Origin: CAZAMB01 sp964486335
Lineage (GTDB): Bacteria > Planctomycetota > Phycisphaerae > UBA1845
Direction: 5' to 3'
Assembly: GCA_964486335.1 (NCBI GenBank)
Contig: CAZAMB010000007.1
Location: 172,092 to 236,091 of the forward strand
Length of the DNA: 64,000 nt
The position numbers and the translations under genes were made by a program. Each line of letters starts with the position of its first letter. Positions within the stretch are counted from its first letter, which is position 1. Of the stretch, positions 35,530 to 45,298 are shown piece by piece. The notes beneath the pieces are model-generated. The model worked only from the letters and a program-made list of their open reading frames with translations. It was not told where the DNA came from and did not search any database.

Positions 35530-36851
35530 CCCTTGCGGTGGCCCTCGTTGCCGCGGTCATCATTATCGCCTCTCGGCCGGCGTACGGACTTGTGGCGTTC
35601 CTGGCTTTGTTGTTGCTTTACCCCGATTATTTGCGCGTCAGTCTCGGCACGATCGACATCAGCGCTTGCCGCATCGCCGTTATCATTTTGTTGGTTCGAT
35701 GCTTCGCGGATCCGGCGATCACCAATTCCTTTCAGTGGAAGCCGATCGACACACTCGTTCTCCTCAGCATGGCTGTCTACGCTGTTGCTCTTGCATTCAC
35801 AACTCCCTTTGATATCTGGTTGGAAAACCGCGCCGGCTTCATCATGGACTCATTCTTTGCCTACTTAGCCGTGCGCCTTGTGATCGTAGATCGGAATTCT
35901 TTCGTCCTCGTGGCCAAGGCTGTAGCGTTGATGACAGCCTTTTTGGCCGTTCACGCCGTAGCCGAGACGTTCGCCGGAGTTAGTATCTACAAGGGGTTAG
36001 GGCAATATTGCCCCTGGGCACCCACCAAGGGAATGGAATATCAGGTCCGTCATGGCCTCAACCGAGCTATGGGACCGTCAGGCGAAACCATCATGTTCGG
36101 ACTCACTTTCGCCATTTGTATTCCGATGATCTGGATGCTGCGCCAGGAAGCGCCGCCTTGGCGACGCTGGGCCTATCCGCTGACCTTCTTGGGAATCGTC
36201 GGCGTGGCGGCAACGGTTTCAAGCGGACCCTATCTGGCGTTGATCGTCGTTCTGGGTTGTCTAGTCCTTGAGCGCGTGAAGTTCCTGGTTGCACCGGCTC
36301 TGGTCATCCTGGTATTCGGGTGCGCAGCTGTCGAATTGATCAGCAACCGCCATTTCTACAATGTCCTCGGCGACCTCACGATGGACCCTGCATCAGCGTA
36401 TTACCGTGCTCGACTGATCGAGGTCGCTCTGCAAAAGCTTCACGAGTATTGGGTGGTCGGCTATGGACTCGTCGATCCGGGTTGGGGTCCGGAAATCATC
36501 GGGCTGAAGAAAACGGATATGGTCAATGATTACGTGCTACAGGCCGCCCTTCACGGCTTGGGTGGACTCGTTGCCTATGTCTTGATCCAGGTCGTTGTCT
36601 TGCACATTGCCTATACAACGCATAAGCATTCACCGTCTCCCTGGGTCCGATCCTGTGCTTGGGCGATGGCGTCGTCATTGATTTGCCTGATGTTCGCGTC
36701 ATTCTCTGTGTCGGTCTTCGGCCAGATGACCACGGTGTATTATTGCCTGCTGGCCTTTATGGCGGCCTTGCCGGTCTTGGCAAGAGGACAGGATATCGAA
36801 GCCGTCAAGGCACATGGAAATGCCCGTGGCCGTCTTGGCTTTGCACATTGA
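35517..36851 (+). CDS. O-antigen ligase/polymerase-like membrane protein
   Basis: The 444-residue protein is hydrophobic throughout, about 11-12 helices, with one large outer loop (residues 275-335) containing YYRARLIEVALQ and VVGYGLVDPGWG. This is the Wzy/WaaL pattern, in which the loop carries the catalytic residues for polymerising or attaching repeat units. It fits the Wzx-Wzy route with the flippase and the Wzc-like protein. The start is GTG at 35517 with GGAGG 8 bases ahead. Confidence 0.82.
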   Translation: METLTLAVALVAAVIIIASRPAYGLVAFLALLLLYPDYLRVSLGTIDISACRIAVIILLVRCFADPAITNSFQWKPIDTLVLLSMAVYAVALAFTTPFDIWLENRAGFIMDSFFAYLAVRLVIVDRNSFVLVAKAVALMTAFLAVHAVAETFAGVSIYKGLGQYCPWAPTKGMEYQVRHGLNRAMGPSGETIMFGLTFAICIPMIWMLRQEAPPWRRWAYPLTFLGIVGVAATVSSGPYLALIVVLGCLVLERVKFLVAPALVILVFGCAAVELISNRHFYNVLGDLTMDPASAYYRARLIEVALQKLHEYWVVGYGLVDPGWGPEIIGLKKTDMVNDYVLQAALHGLGGLVAYVLIQVVVLHIAYTTHKHSPSPWVRSCAWAMASSLICLMFASFSVSVFGQMTTVYYCLLAFMAALPVLARGQDIEAVKAHGNARGRLGFAH

Positions 36852-36969
36852 ACGACGCTTCTTTTCGAAAACCGTCAGGACCTTCGTCACTAATAAACCA
36901 GCTCGCTCAAGAACGTGGCACGCCGTGAATTCGATGGGCGCCGATGTGCAGTGATTGGAGCCTCGTCCC

Positions 36970-38205
36970 ATGATGCAGGCACTTTCGGCACAAGGTTCTG
37001 AAATGCAGGCAGCCAATATCATGAAGGTTTCGATCCATTCCACGCTCGATGACATCGAACCGCTGCTGTCTGATTGGAGTCGGTGGGCGGGACGCGATGA
37101 ATGCCGAAGCATTTTCGTTGATGCCAGGCGTCTGTTCGCACTGGCTCCCATTCTGGGGCGAACGCCGTTTCTCATCGCGTTTCGCGAAGGTCTCGAACTT
37201 CGAGCGATCATCATTGCTGAACGTTTGCGAAGTAAATTGCCCATACGGTTGGGGTATTTTCAAATCTCCGGACCGGACCTCCAGGTGCTTGGAGTCGCTT
37301 ACGGCGGAATCCTGGCCGATCCTTCATTTGACGCGTGGAAGGCCGTTGTTGCTTGTCTGCAAGACCTGTTTCGCCAAAGACTTGTGGATATGATCGCCAT
37401 TAATCATCTATCGGAAGACCACGAATTCTCAGCCTTGTTGCGCGACAGAGGTTTGTCGCTCGGAAGAAGAGTCTTTGACGACGTCGAACCTCATCGTTTT
37501 TTCAAGCTGGTCCCAGGTTCGTTCGAACAGACGATGAGCTGCTTTTCCAAGAAGCACCAGTACAATTTGCGGCGACGTGTGCGACAGCTTGAAGAGCGGT
37601 TCGGATGTCCTCTCGTCCTGCGCATATTCAATCGGCCCGATCAAGTGGAGGAGTTCATTCGGGGCGCGGATGCCATCGTAAAAACGACCTACCAGGCCGC
37701 GTTGGGAGTGGGGCTGGAGGATACGCCATTGTGGCGCCAAATCCTGACCACGGAGGCATCATCGGGTCGATGGATGGGCTTCTGGATAGAGGACGGTCAA
37801 CGGCCGATCGCCTTCCAATCCGGTGTCATTGCCAACGGGATGTTCGCTCTGGAGGCGACCGCGTTTCGACCAGAGTTTTCGCAGTGGTCCCCGGGAATCG
37901 TATTGCTCATTCGCGTATTCGAGCATTTGTGCCATGACGGAACCGTGAGTCTTTATGATTACGGGTTCGGCGAGGCTGAATACAAGAAGATTTACAGCAA
38001 TCAAATGGTCGAGGAACGTTCGATCCGCATTTACGGTTCAACTGTGCGCGCATCGTTGGCTTGGATGATGGATCGCACCTCGATCTACTTTCGGCATGCC
38101 GTCAAACGTCTCCTTGGTGGCGAAGGTGGTGTCAAACGCATGAGAAAGTACTGGCGAAACAGACTCCAGAAGTCCGAATCGTCCGGTTCGGGCCATCGGA
38201 CCTGA
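36970..38205 (+). CDS. FemAB/GNAT-fold acyltransferase
   Basis: The 411-residue protein has an Acetyltransf_6-like layout: SKKHQYNLRRRVRQLEE in the middle, GFWIEDGQRPIAFQSG, and YDYGFGEAEYKKIYSN near the end. This last block corresponds to the YDYKxxLG block of the CelD-like copies, but the rest differs. The ATG at 36970 is 9 bases after GGAG; a TTG at 36955 is an alternative. It is the sixth acyltransferase of this fold in the locus. Confidence 0.8.
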   Translation: MMQALSAQGSEMQAANIMKVSIHSTLDDIEPLLSDWSRWAGRDECRSIFVDARRLFALAPILGRTPFLIAFREGLELRAIIIAERLRSKLPIRLGYFQISGPDLQVLGVAYGGILADPSFDAWKAVVACLQDLFRQRLVDMIAINHLSEDHEFSALLRDRGLSLGRRVFDDVEPHRFFKLVPGSFEQTMSCFSKKHQYNLRRRVRQLEERFGCPLVLRIFNRPDQVEEFIRGADAIVKTTYQAALGVGLEDTPLWRQILTTEASSGRWMGFWIEDGQRPIAFQSGVIANGMFALEATAFRPEFSQWSPGIVLLIRVFEHLCHDGTVSLYDYGFGEAEYKKIYSNQMVEERSIRIYGSTVRASLAWMMDRTSIYFRHAVKRLLGGEGGVKRMRKYWRNRLQKSESSGSGHRT

Positions 38206-38266
38206 CCAACTCGCGATAGGAACATCACCGTGTTTATTCGCATCCAACAATGGGAGTTGATTCATC

Positions 38267-39046
38267 ATGGATAGCCGTCCTTCGCCGTTCCGGAAGCTCA
38301 AAACATGGCCGCGAAAATTGCGCAGGAATCTTCGGCAGCGCGGGTGGTTCGGTCTTTTGCGTCTGATCGGCGGCAAGCTGCGCCGAATGTTGACTCGAAA
38401 TCGGTCCGGCGAGGACGTCGACGTTGAGTTTGACCGGAGATTCAATGTTGATACGTCAGGGGTGATTGACCTGGGCGAACTCAATATCAACAGTTCCCAG
38501 CTTGAATTCGGCAATCGTTATCAGGCGATCAACGAAGCTTACTTCAATGAGATCATGCGATGCGTACCCATTCGTCATGAGGACGCTGTCTTCATCGACG
38601 TTGGCTCTGGCAAGGGTCGGGCGCTGCTCCTTGCCTCAAGAATGCCATTCAAACGGATCATTGGAATCGAATTGTCTTCAGAATTGAGTGACGTGGCAGT
38701 TCGAAACTTCAATTCGTTTCGATGCGATCAACAGTTATGTACAAATCTAGAAAGCCACGCCGTAGACGCGACTACGTATCAAATTCCGTCGGACCCTTTG
38801 GTGGTCTTCATGAACAACCCTTTTGAAGAACCCGTCATGCGGCCCTTCTTGACCAATCTTTGCCGTCACACGGCCGGCCGTTCCCAGCCGTTCTACCTTG
38901 TCTACGTCAACGCAATCTTGCGTGACCTTGTTTCCGAATTTGGCTTCCGTTTTCTCAGTGACGGATTGCTGGACCACACGTCGTTCGTCGTTTTCGGCCC
39001 GCCTCCCGTTGAAGCGCCTCGTCGCTCAGCACCCCAACACGTCTGA
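38267..39046 (+). CDS. class I SAM-dependent methyltransferase, divergent
   Basis: The 259-residue protein has FIDVGSGKGRALLLAS near 108-123 (SAM motif I), IIGIELSSEL after it, and VFMNNPFEEP as motif IV, which resembles N-methylases more than the two methyltransferases at 23.9-26.9 kb. About 35 basic residues precede the domain. It is the last rightward gene of the polysaccharide locus and faces the convergent lipoprotein gene. Confidence 0.8.
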   Translation: MDSRPSPFRKLKTWPRKLRRNLRQRGWFGLLRLIGGKLRRMLTRNRSGEDVDVEFDRRFNVDTSGVIDLGELNINSSQLEFGNRYQAINEAYFNEIMRCVPIRHEDAVFIDVGSGKGRALLLASRMPFKRIIGIELSSELSDVAVRNFNSFRCDQQLCTNLESHAVDATTYQIPSDPLVVFMNNPFEEPVMRPFLTNLCRHTAGRSQPFYLVYVNAILRDLVSEFGFRFLSDGLLDHTSFVVFGPPPVEAPRRSAPQHV

Positions 39047-39109
39047 CCACCGTCAGGATTTCATTTGGTGCGGTTGGCGATTCGTCGAAGCGTTGCTTTC
39101 GCCAGGCTG

Positions 39110-39140
39110 CGTAGCGCCGGGAGTCTTTCCCGACGCTACG
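39110..39140. terminator. strong hairpin between convergent genes
   Basis: CGTAGCG and CGCTACG pair outside, CGGGA and TCCCG pair inside, with one C-A mismatch and a 5-base loop. The 12 paired bases lie between a rightward gene ending at 39046 and a leftward one ending at 39189. It may terminate both, although there is no long T run. Confidence 0.5.
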
Positions 39141-39188
39141 CTTGACCGGCAGGTGATCGCCATCACTCCGTCCACGCGGGACTGCGTC

Positions 39189-42100
39189 TTACCACTCGTA
39201 TGCGCCCATGTCATATGTCACATTCCGCGGTCGTGTCTTCGCGTCGCGATCGACGAACGGAACTGGCAGCGGTACGACCGACCCGAGACTCGGCAGCCCC
39301 GCATCAATGGCCGGACTGCCCGCCTTGATTCGTAAGTCGTAACTCGAGTAGCGAACGTAATTCTCAAACAGCGGATTCCCAATCTTGCTGTGCGTTCCCT
39401 CAAACGGCGGTTTGGACACACCCCAGAACAAGTTGTAATCCGACGTTACGTTCTGAGCCGTGCTGGATACGTCGACGGAAGCCTCGGCGAAAATATTGTT
39501 GCGAATCGTGATGTCGGAAAACGCGTTCCCATGAAGCCAGATGGCGCCGTATCCGACCCAAGCAATCGTATTGGAGTGGATCTTCAGTCGGCGGATCGGC
39601 GCTGTTGAAGATTGTGTACCGTCAAAGAAAATGCCCGGCGCCTCCCCGCCTCGAACCGTCCAATAGCGATTCGTGTAAAGGACGTTTCCATAAATCTCAA
39701 TGTCCTCCATCGGATTCGTGTCGCCGGGGAACGGCCCACCGTAGATCAACTGCGTGAAGTCGTAGATCAGGTTGTTGCGGATGATCATCCCGCGCACCGG
39801 CGGATAGATTTCAAGAGCATCCTGATGGCAACCCGAATTGAACGAATCGCCCACTACATTCTGTTCAATGACCACGTTGATGCCTTGCAGGTCCATTCCG
39901 TCGCACCCAACATTCAGGATGACGTTGTTTCGAATGGTCACATTCTGCGCATTGCGATCCCCCCGAATGCCAATGCCCGCGCCTGGTGAAATTTCGCCCA
40001 GATCGCGGATGTAGTTGTCAGCAATCAACGTGTCGATGGCGTTGCGACAGACCACGCCGTTCCCGCAATTGCGAATGTAGTTGTTCACTATTTCTACGTG
40101 GTGAACGAGTTGCTCGTCGCGAGATTGACAATACACGCCGGCGCTCTCACGCACCGAAGCGCCGACGATTTCAAACCCCTCGACTCTCACATAGCTCTTG
40201 CGGTTCAGGTCAATTCCGCCAGTCAAGATTACCTGGCAGGTTGGGCGAACCTGATAGTCTGTGGACCGCACGCAGGCCTGAGACGGAAACGCCAGGAAAC
40301 GAATCAGGTTTCCCTCGGCCCCTGAATTGACCGGAGTCAGCACATCTGAGTACGTCCCGGCCTTGACATACACGGTTTCTCCCGCCCTGGCCGTGTTGCC
40401 CGCCTTGGTCAGCGTGCGCCACGGCGACGCTTCCGTGCCCGGATTGCTGTCGTTACCGTTTGTGGCGACGTAGAAAACGTTGCCCGTCGGAACCGACGTG
40501 ACCGTGACCACCGCGCTGTCCGTCGCCGTCCGTGACTGGCTGTCGGTGACGGTCAGCGTGTACGTCGTGGTGGCGCTCGGCGACGCCGTCGGAGACGCGA
40601 TGTTCGCGTTGTTCAGACCCGTCGTGGGCGTCCAGCGATACGTGTACGGCGCTGTTCCACCGCTCGCGCTGCCGCTCAGCGACGCCGACCCGCCGGGGGC
40701 GATGGACCGATCAGGACCGGCGTTGGCCGCCAGTGTCACAGCCTGCACCGTCACAGTCACAAGGCTATTGGCGGTGGCGCTGGCTGCATCGGTCACCGTA
40801 AGGCTGTACGTCGTTGTTGCCGCCGGTGACGCCGTCGGATTGGCGATGTTGGCGTTGCTCAGTCCCGTGGAGGGTGACCAGCGATAGGTGTACGGCGGTG
40901 TGCCACCGCTGGCGCTGCCGGCCAAGGGCGTGCTGCCTCCCGGCGCGATCGTCGCATCGGACCCCGCACTGGCGGCCAAGGCCGGAGCGGAAAGTGAGAA
41001 TCCGCAGACCGTCAGCGTCGTTCCCGTGTCCGCCCAGGCACTCCAATTGTCGAGCGATGTCACCGTGTTCTGTTCTGTTCGGAACGCAAAACCCGACGCC
41101 AATGTCGTTTCAACGCCGCCGGTTCGCGTGGCGAAGACGTCGTAACGTTTGCCGGCAGTGTCAACCACAATGCGGAAACGAATGCGCTCTCCTCCGGCAT
41201 AGGGAAACGCGCTTGCGGCGCCATAGCTGCCGCCGTTACGAACGTCCACCGTACCCGAAGGATTGAAGCGAACGATCGCCGCGCAACTGGAAAACGTCGA
41301 AGCCGGTCCGCGAGACAATGCAACGACGGCGTCGATGCCGCTTCCGCTTGGCGTCGCTTCAAAAGAAGCCACGAACGGTCCCGTTTGTGCGGACATCGTC
41401 GTGTTTCGCCAGGTCGTCAGGCTCGTCACGCATCCGGTCGGGCTGCCGCAGCCCGGCGTTTCCGGCACGCCGCATCCGCACAGTCCGGCCGTTACTTTTT
41501 GCGGATCCGACGGACAAGAGTCATTGCAGTCCGGCGTCGCATCGCCGTCGCCGTCGGTATCGGCTACGCCGCAACCGCAAATGCCCGGAGCTCCTTTCCG
41601 CGGATCGTTCGGGCACAAATCAACGCAGTCATTGAGCGAGTCATTGTCTGAATCGGCAAGGCATGGATCCGTTCCGCCTGAGCCTCCGCCGCCCCCTGGG
41701 GGAGGGGTGCTTCCCGATGGGCCGTTGACCGTAACCATGACCTCATCCACGGCGCTTGCATTCTGCAATGTGGCAATCACCTCAAAGCCCAGCTGCACCG
41801 CGGATCCGGCGGCCACCGACGGCGCAACGAAGGTCGTCGTTGATCGGTTGGTACCCGCCATGGCGACCGCCGGTCCCTGAAACTGACTCCACTCAAAGAC
41901 GACAGCCGAGTCGCTTGGATCTGTTGCGCTGTTGAGTGTTACCGGCTGACCTGAGCTCACTTGCTGATCGGCACCGGCATCCACGTTCAATGCAACCCCG
42001 GCCGGATCGAGCAGCTTGACCACGCGCACGGCAACATCGTCGGTTCCGGTCAGTTCTCCATCGCTGACGGTGAGTCGAAAGACGAGGTCTGTATCGGCCG

Positions 42101-42737
42101 ATACCAGCGGCGAAACGAAGCTCGCACTGGCTTCGTTGGCGTGAAGGATTTGAACGGCCGGTCCGAATGTCTGAGACCACGAATAGGTGATCTCGTCGTT
42201 GTCCGGATCCGAACTCTCTCCACCAAACAGAAAAACGAGGTCGTTTTCGTTGACGACCTGATCGTCGCCAGCGACCGCGAGCGGGGCCTGATTGGAATCG
42301 ACCCGGACCTCAACAGTAAGCTTCAGCAAAAAGGCCACGGTGTTGTCGGCCTTGTAAGCCGTGACAGTAATCAAATAGGAACCGTCGGCCGTAAACTGGT
42401 GGCTTAGCTCCGTTCCCTCTCCGGCCGGTCCGTCACCGAAATCCCATACGAAGCGAAGTTGATTCTTGGCAGTATTGCGAGTGGAGCGAACGGCGAAATT
42501 CCAGGTCCCGGTTTTCTCGTCCGCGCTTCGGGCGACGAGTTCGTAGTTCCCAAGTTCCGGGTCATCGACTTCGGCAAACAGCGTATCAGGGTCAGCGCCG
42601 GCTGGTTCAATGCCCGGGTTGTTCGCTCCGTTTCCCTCCCCCGTGAGCGCGTTTGAACCGCAACCCGGCAATAACAGTGAAGTGAATGCAAGTATGAAAA
42701 AAGACCGAGAGACCGCGCGGAGTCTATAGGCGTGCAT
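39189..42737 (-). CDS. large lipoprotein with PKD, TSP3 and right-handed beta-helix parts
   Basis: The 1182-residue protein has a lipoprotein signal with LLLPGC at 21-26. Residues 60-145 form a PKD-like domain (FVWDFGDG), 150-340 two cadherin-like domains (DPDNDEITYSWSQ), 352-432 a Cys- and Asp-rich thrombospondin type 3 calcium region (DSDNDSLNDCVDLCP), 585-750 two near-identical immunoglobulin-like repeats (PPYTYRWSP), and 756-1182 a DUF1565 plus parallel beta-helix part (VATNGNDSNPG). Such helices bind or cleave polysaccharides. The C-terminus has no PEP-CTERM-like tail. The ATG at 42737 has GGGGGGA 4-10 bases ahead; a longer start at 42890 would bury the lipoprotein signal. Confidence 0.85.
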   Translation of the reverse strand: MHAYRLRAVSRSFFILAFTSLLLPGCGSNALTGEGNGANNPGIEPAGADPDTLFAEVDDPELGNYELVARSADEKTGTWNFAVRSTRNTAKNQLRFVWDFGDGPAGEGTELSHQFTADGSYLITVTAYKADNTVAFLLKLTVEVRVDSNQAPLAVAGDDQVVNENDLVFLFGGESSDPDNDEITYSWSQTFGPAVQILHANEASASFVSPLVSADTDLVFRLTVSDGELTGTDDVAVRVVKLLDPAGVALNVDAGADQQVSSGQPVTLNSATDPSDSAVVFEWSQFQGPAVAMAGTNRSTTTFVAPSVAAGSAVQLGFEVIATLQNASAVDEVMVTVNGPSGSTPPPGGGGGSGGTDPCLADSDNDSLNDCVDLCPNDPRKGAPGICGCGVADTDGDGDATPDCNDSCPSDPQKVTAGLCGCGVPETPGCGSPTGCVTSLTTWRNTTMSAQTGPFVASFEATPSGSGIDAVVALSRGPASTFSSCAAIVRFNPSGTVDVRNGGSYGAASAFPYAGGERIRFRIVVDTAGKRYDVFATRTGGVETTLASGFAFRTEQNTVTSLDNWSAWADTGTTLTVCGFSLSAPALAASAGSDATIAPGGSTPLAGSASGGTPPYTYRWSPSTGLSNANIANPTASPAATTTYSLTVTDAASATANSLVTVTVQAVTLAANAGPDRSIAPGGSASLSGSASGGTAPYTYRWTPTTGLNNANIASPTASPSATTTYTLTVTDSQSRTATDSAVVTVTSVPTGNVFYVATNGNDSNPGTEASPWRTLTKAGNTARAGETVYVKAGTYSDVLTPVNSGAEGNLIRFLAFPSQACVRSTDYQVRPTCQVILTGGIDLNRKSYVRVEGFEIVGASVRESAGVYCQSRDEQLVHHVEIVNNYIRNCGNGVVCRNAIDTLIADNYIRDLGEISPGAGIGIRGDRNAQNVTIRNNVILNVGCDGMDLQGINVVIEQNVVGDSFNSGCHQDALEIYPPVRGMIIRNNLIYDFTQLIYGGPFPGDTNPMEDIEIYGNVLYTNRYWTVRGGEAPGIFFDGTQSSTAPIRRLKIHSNTIAWVGYGAIWLHGNAFSDITIRNNIFAEASVDVSSTAQNVTSDYNLFWGVSKPPFEGTHSKIGNPLFENYVRYSSYDLRIKAGSPAIDAGLPSLGSVVPLPVPFVDRDAKTRPRNVTYDMGAYEW

Positions 42738-43428
42738 AGCTTCCCCCCTTGAACAGACAGGCCACTTTCCCCAAAACCCCAATCCTCCAAGGTTGAACGT
42801 TCGATATCCGAGATCGAAATCCAAATTCGTCGGACTGCGCCTACCAGCCCGAAAACGCGAAAAACGCGGTATTCCGATAACACCTCTCATTCTGCAGTCG
42901 GTGATCGGAAACTTCTCTATTACAAAAGTTTACACGTTGGTACATTGCCTGCCTTCGGCGTGGCTCTTCAGTTCGTTGTTGAAACTCTAGGTAAGCATTG
43001 CGGGTTGTATTGGTTGACGGTCGCGCCGAGACCGCCAGATACCGCGCCTCTTGCCGGCTCCTTTTCCGGCATAGGCAGGATCATCCAAGTACCCCCAATT
43101 ATCCGGACCTCCGGTCCGCAAGTCAAGCGAATCTGGTCCTCACTCTTAATAACATCGAGCGCGCGCTCCGTTTATTGTCCAAATGGACCGGCCCAGCCAG
43201 CGCCTATTTGCAACTTGGTTGCAGTATGAACGACAAAAATATCTTCATTTCGACTCGCCTTCCTGTTAAATTCACGGACTTCGATTGGACAGCTTCGGAG
43301 TGGAAACCACTCGGCAGATTTCTTTTCGTCCATCGCCGAAGGCAAGCGGGAGGTTACACTGCTCGAACCCATGCTCTTAGAAACGCCTCGCATCGAATGG
43401 GCTGGCGTGGGACGAAAGGAGTGAGGAC
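42738..43428. other. 691-bp divergent intergenic region
   Basis: This gap separates the leftward lipoprotein gene from the rightward peptidase gene. It has a 6-bp stem hairpin at 43104-43118 (CGGACC, loop TCC, GGTCCG) and the ribosome site of the peptidase at its right end. I see no convincing gene or promoter. Confidence 0.45.
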
Positions 43429-45177
43429 TTGAACACAAAAACGATCGGGACCCTATCGGTAATACTCTTGGTCGGCGTGTCGGCGGCGCCTGGTCAGACG
43501 AACGAAGCTCTGAAGGCCGTGGCGGATCGGTATTGGGACGCGCAAATGGCAGCGTCACCGACTCGGGCGACGGCTATCGGTGATTATCGCTACAACGATC
43601 GGTTGGATGATCTGAGTTCCACGGCCGAGAAGGAATGGGCCGCTACGCTGAAGTCGTTGTTGGGCGATCTGCGCAAGGTCAGCGCGGCGGAACTGAGCGC
43701 CGAGGATCGGTTGAGCTTTGAGTTGCTGGAGCGCTCCATTCGGGACGACATGCTCCGAATATCCGCGCTTCAACGTTATTTTTCGCTGGAGCCTCTGGAC
43801 GGTCCGCATTTGCGACTTCCGCTGCTGCTCGTCGCGCAACCGTTTCGCTCGACGAAGGACTTTCGCGATTACATTGCGAGGTTGCGTTCGTTTCCCAAGC
43901 AGGTCGAGGACATTGTTGCGACGCTGCGCGACGGCGTTTCGTTAGGCCTCGTTTCGCCGCGAGTGGTGATCGAGAAGGTCCTGTCGCAATTGCGCGAACA
44001 AGTGAACACCGAAGCCAAGAAGAGTGCATTTCATGATGCGTTTGAAAAAATCGCGGTGGTCGCGCCGGCGGAACGAGCGACCATCACCGCGGATCTTGAG
44101 GCGGCAATCGAATCGGAGGTTTTTCCGGCGTATCGGAAGTTGCTTGATTACGTGGAGAAAGAGTATCTGCCCAAGACGCGAAGCACGGTGGGCATCGGAT
44201 CGGTCCCCGGGGGCGGGGATATCTACGATCGGTTGGCGACGTTGAACGCGACCGTGCAGGTCAAAGCTGAGCAAGTGCATCAGTTGGGCCTTTCGGAAGT
44301 GGAGCGCATTCGCGGCGAAATGGCGAAAATCAAGGAGGAACTCGCTTTCGAAGGCTCGCTCGATGAGTTCCTGGAGCGGATGCGCAGCGACAAGAAATTC
44401 CGGTTTTCATCGCGAGAGGAGCTGATGGAAGCGGCGCGGGCGCACCTCAATCGGGCCAAAGCGCAGATGCCGAAGTTGTTCGGACGGCTGCCCAAGGCGG
44501 ACTGCGTGATGAAGGAAATCGAATCGTACAGAGCACCCGCGTCACCGGTTGCTTACTACAATCCGCCGCCCGAGGACGGGTCGCGGCCGGGTTACTACTA
44601 CATCAATACCTACAAGCCGGAGGAACGGCTGAAATTCACGCTCGAAGCGCTCAGTTATCACGAGGCCGTTCCGGGGCATCATCTGCAAATCGCGCTGGAT
44701 CAGGAAAACACGTCACTTCCGAAGTTTCGGCGATACGGGTCGTACACTGCCTACGTCGAGGGCTGGGCGCTGTACACGGAAAAACTCGGTTACGAAATCG
44801 ACGGGTACAAGGGGCACTACAATCGATTCGGGCAGTTGACGTTTGAGATGTGGCGGGCGTGCCGGCTGGTGGTGGATACGGGGATGCACGCCAAGGGTTG
44901 GACGCGCGAACAGGCCATCGAGTTCATGGCGAAGAACACGAGTCTGGCGAAGGTGGACATCGAGAACGAAGTGGATCGATACATTTCGTGGCCGGGGCAG
45001 GCGCTGGGGTACAAGATCGGCGAGCTTCGGATTGTCGCGCTGCGGCGCGAGGCGGAGAAGGCGCTGGGAGACAAGTTCGACGTGCGGGCATTCCACGACG
45101 CGCTGCTGGGCGGAGGGGCGATGCCGATCGACGTGCTGGAAAAACGGATGAGGGCGTGGATTGCGGAACGGAAGTAG
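43429..45177 (+). CDS. DUF885 family secreted metallopeptidase-like protein
   Basis: The 582-residue protein has a signal peptide (residues 1-22) and the DUF885 layout: SPTRATAIGDYRYNDRL at the start, HEAVPGHH at 411-418 as the zinc-binding motif, YVEGWALYTEKLG at 442-454 with the third ligand Glu444, and WPGQALGYKIGE near the end. Family members are thought to be carboxypeptidase-like zinc enzymes outside the cytoplasm; the substrate is unknown. The start is TTG at 43429 with AGGAG ahead; no better ATG is nearby. Confidence 0.88.
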   Translation: MNTKTIGTLSVILLVGVSAAPGQTNEALKAVADRYWDAQMAASPTRATAIGDYRYNDRLDDLSSTAEKEWAATLKSLLGDLRKVSAAELSAEDRLSFELLERSIRDDMLRISALQRYFSLEPLDGPHLRLPLLLVAQPFRSTKDFRDYIARLRSFPKQVEDIVATLRDGVSLGLVSPRVVIEKVLSQLREQVNTEAKKSAFHDAFEKIAVVAPAERATITADLEAAIESEVFPAYRKLLDYVEKEYLPKTRSTVGIGSVPGGGDIYDRLATLNATVQVKAEQVHQLGLSEVERIRGEMAKIKEELAFEGSLDEFLERMRSDKKFRFSSREELMEAARAHLNRAKAQMPKLFGRLPKADCVMKEIESYRAPASPVAYYNPPPEDGSRPGYYYINTYKPEERLKFTLEALSYHEAVPGHHLQIALDQENTSLPKFRRYGSYTAYVEGWALYTEKLGYEIDGYKGHYNRFGQLTFEMWRACRLVVDTGMHAKGWTREQAIEFMAKNTSLAKVDIENEVDRYISWPGQALGYKIGELRIVALRREAEKALGDKFDVRAFHDALLGGGAMPIDVLEKRMRAWIAERK

Positions 45178-45298
45178 TGAAGAACGAAATTCAAAGTGCG
45201 AAGGAACATTGAAAGGTCGGAAGAGTGCAATTGGCACAAAGGATCGCGTGGGCTGAAGCCTGCGGCCCATTTCGTATCATTCACGGTGAACGAGTGTC
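45178..45298. other. spacer with dispersed repeat
   Basis: The spacer contains GGCTGAAGCCTGCGGC at 45251-45266, an inverted near-copy of the palindrome next to the insertion sequence at 26936-26951. Nothing else was recognised. Confidence 0.5.

Noticed and set aside
40480..40887. 135-codon frame on the plus strand in the large lipoprotein gene
   Set aside because: It is the shadow of the duplicated domains, and its own repeats simply follow theirs.
43014..43042. TTGACG and AGATAC as a promoter for the DUF885 gene
   Set aside because: The spacing is right, but the -10 box does not resemble TATAAT.
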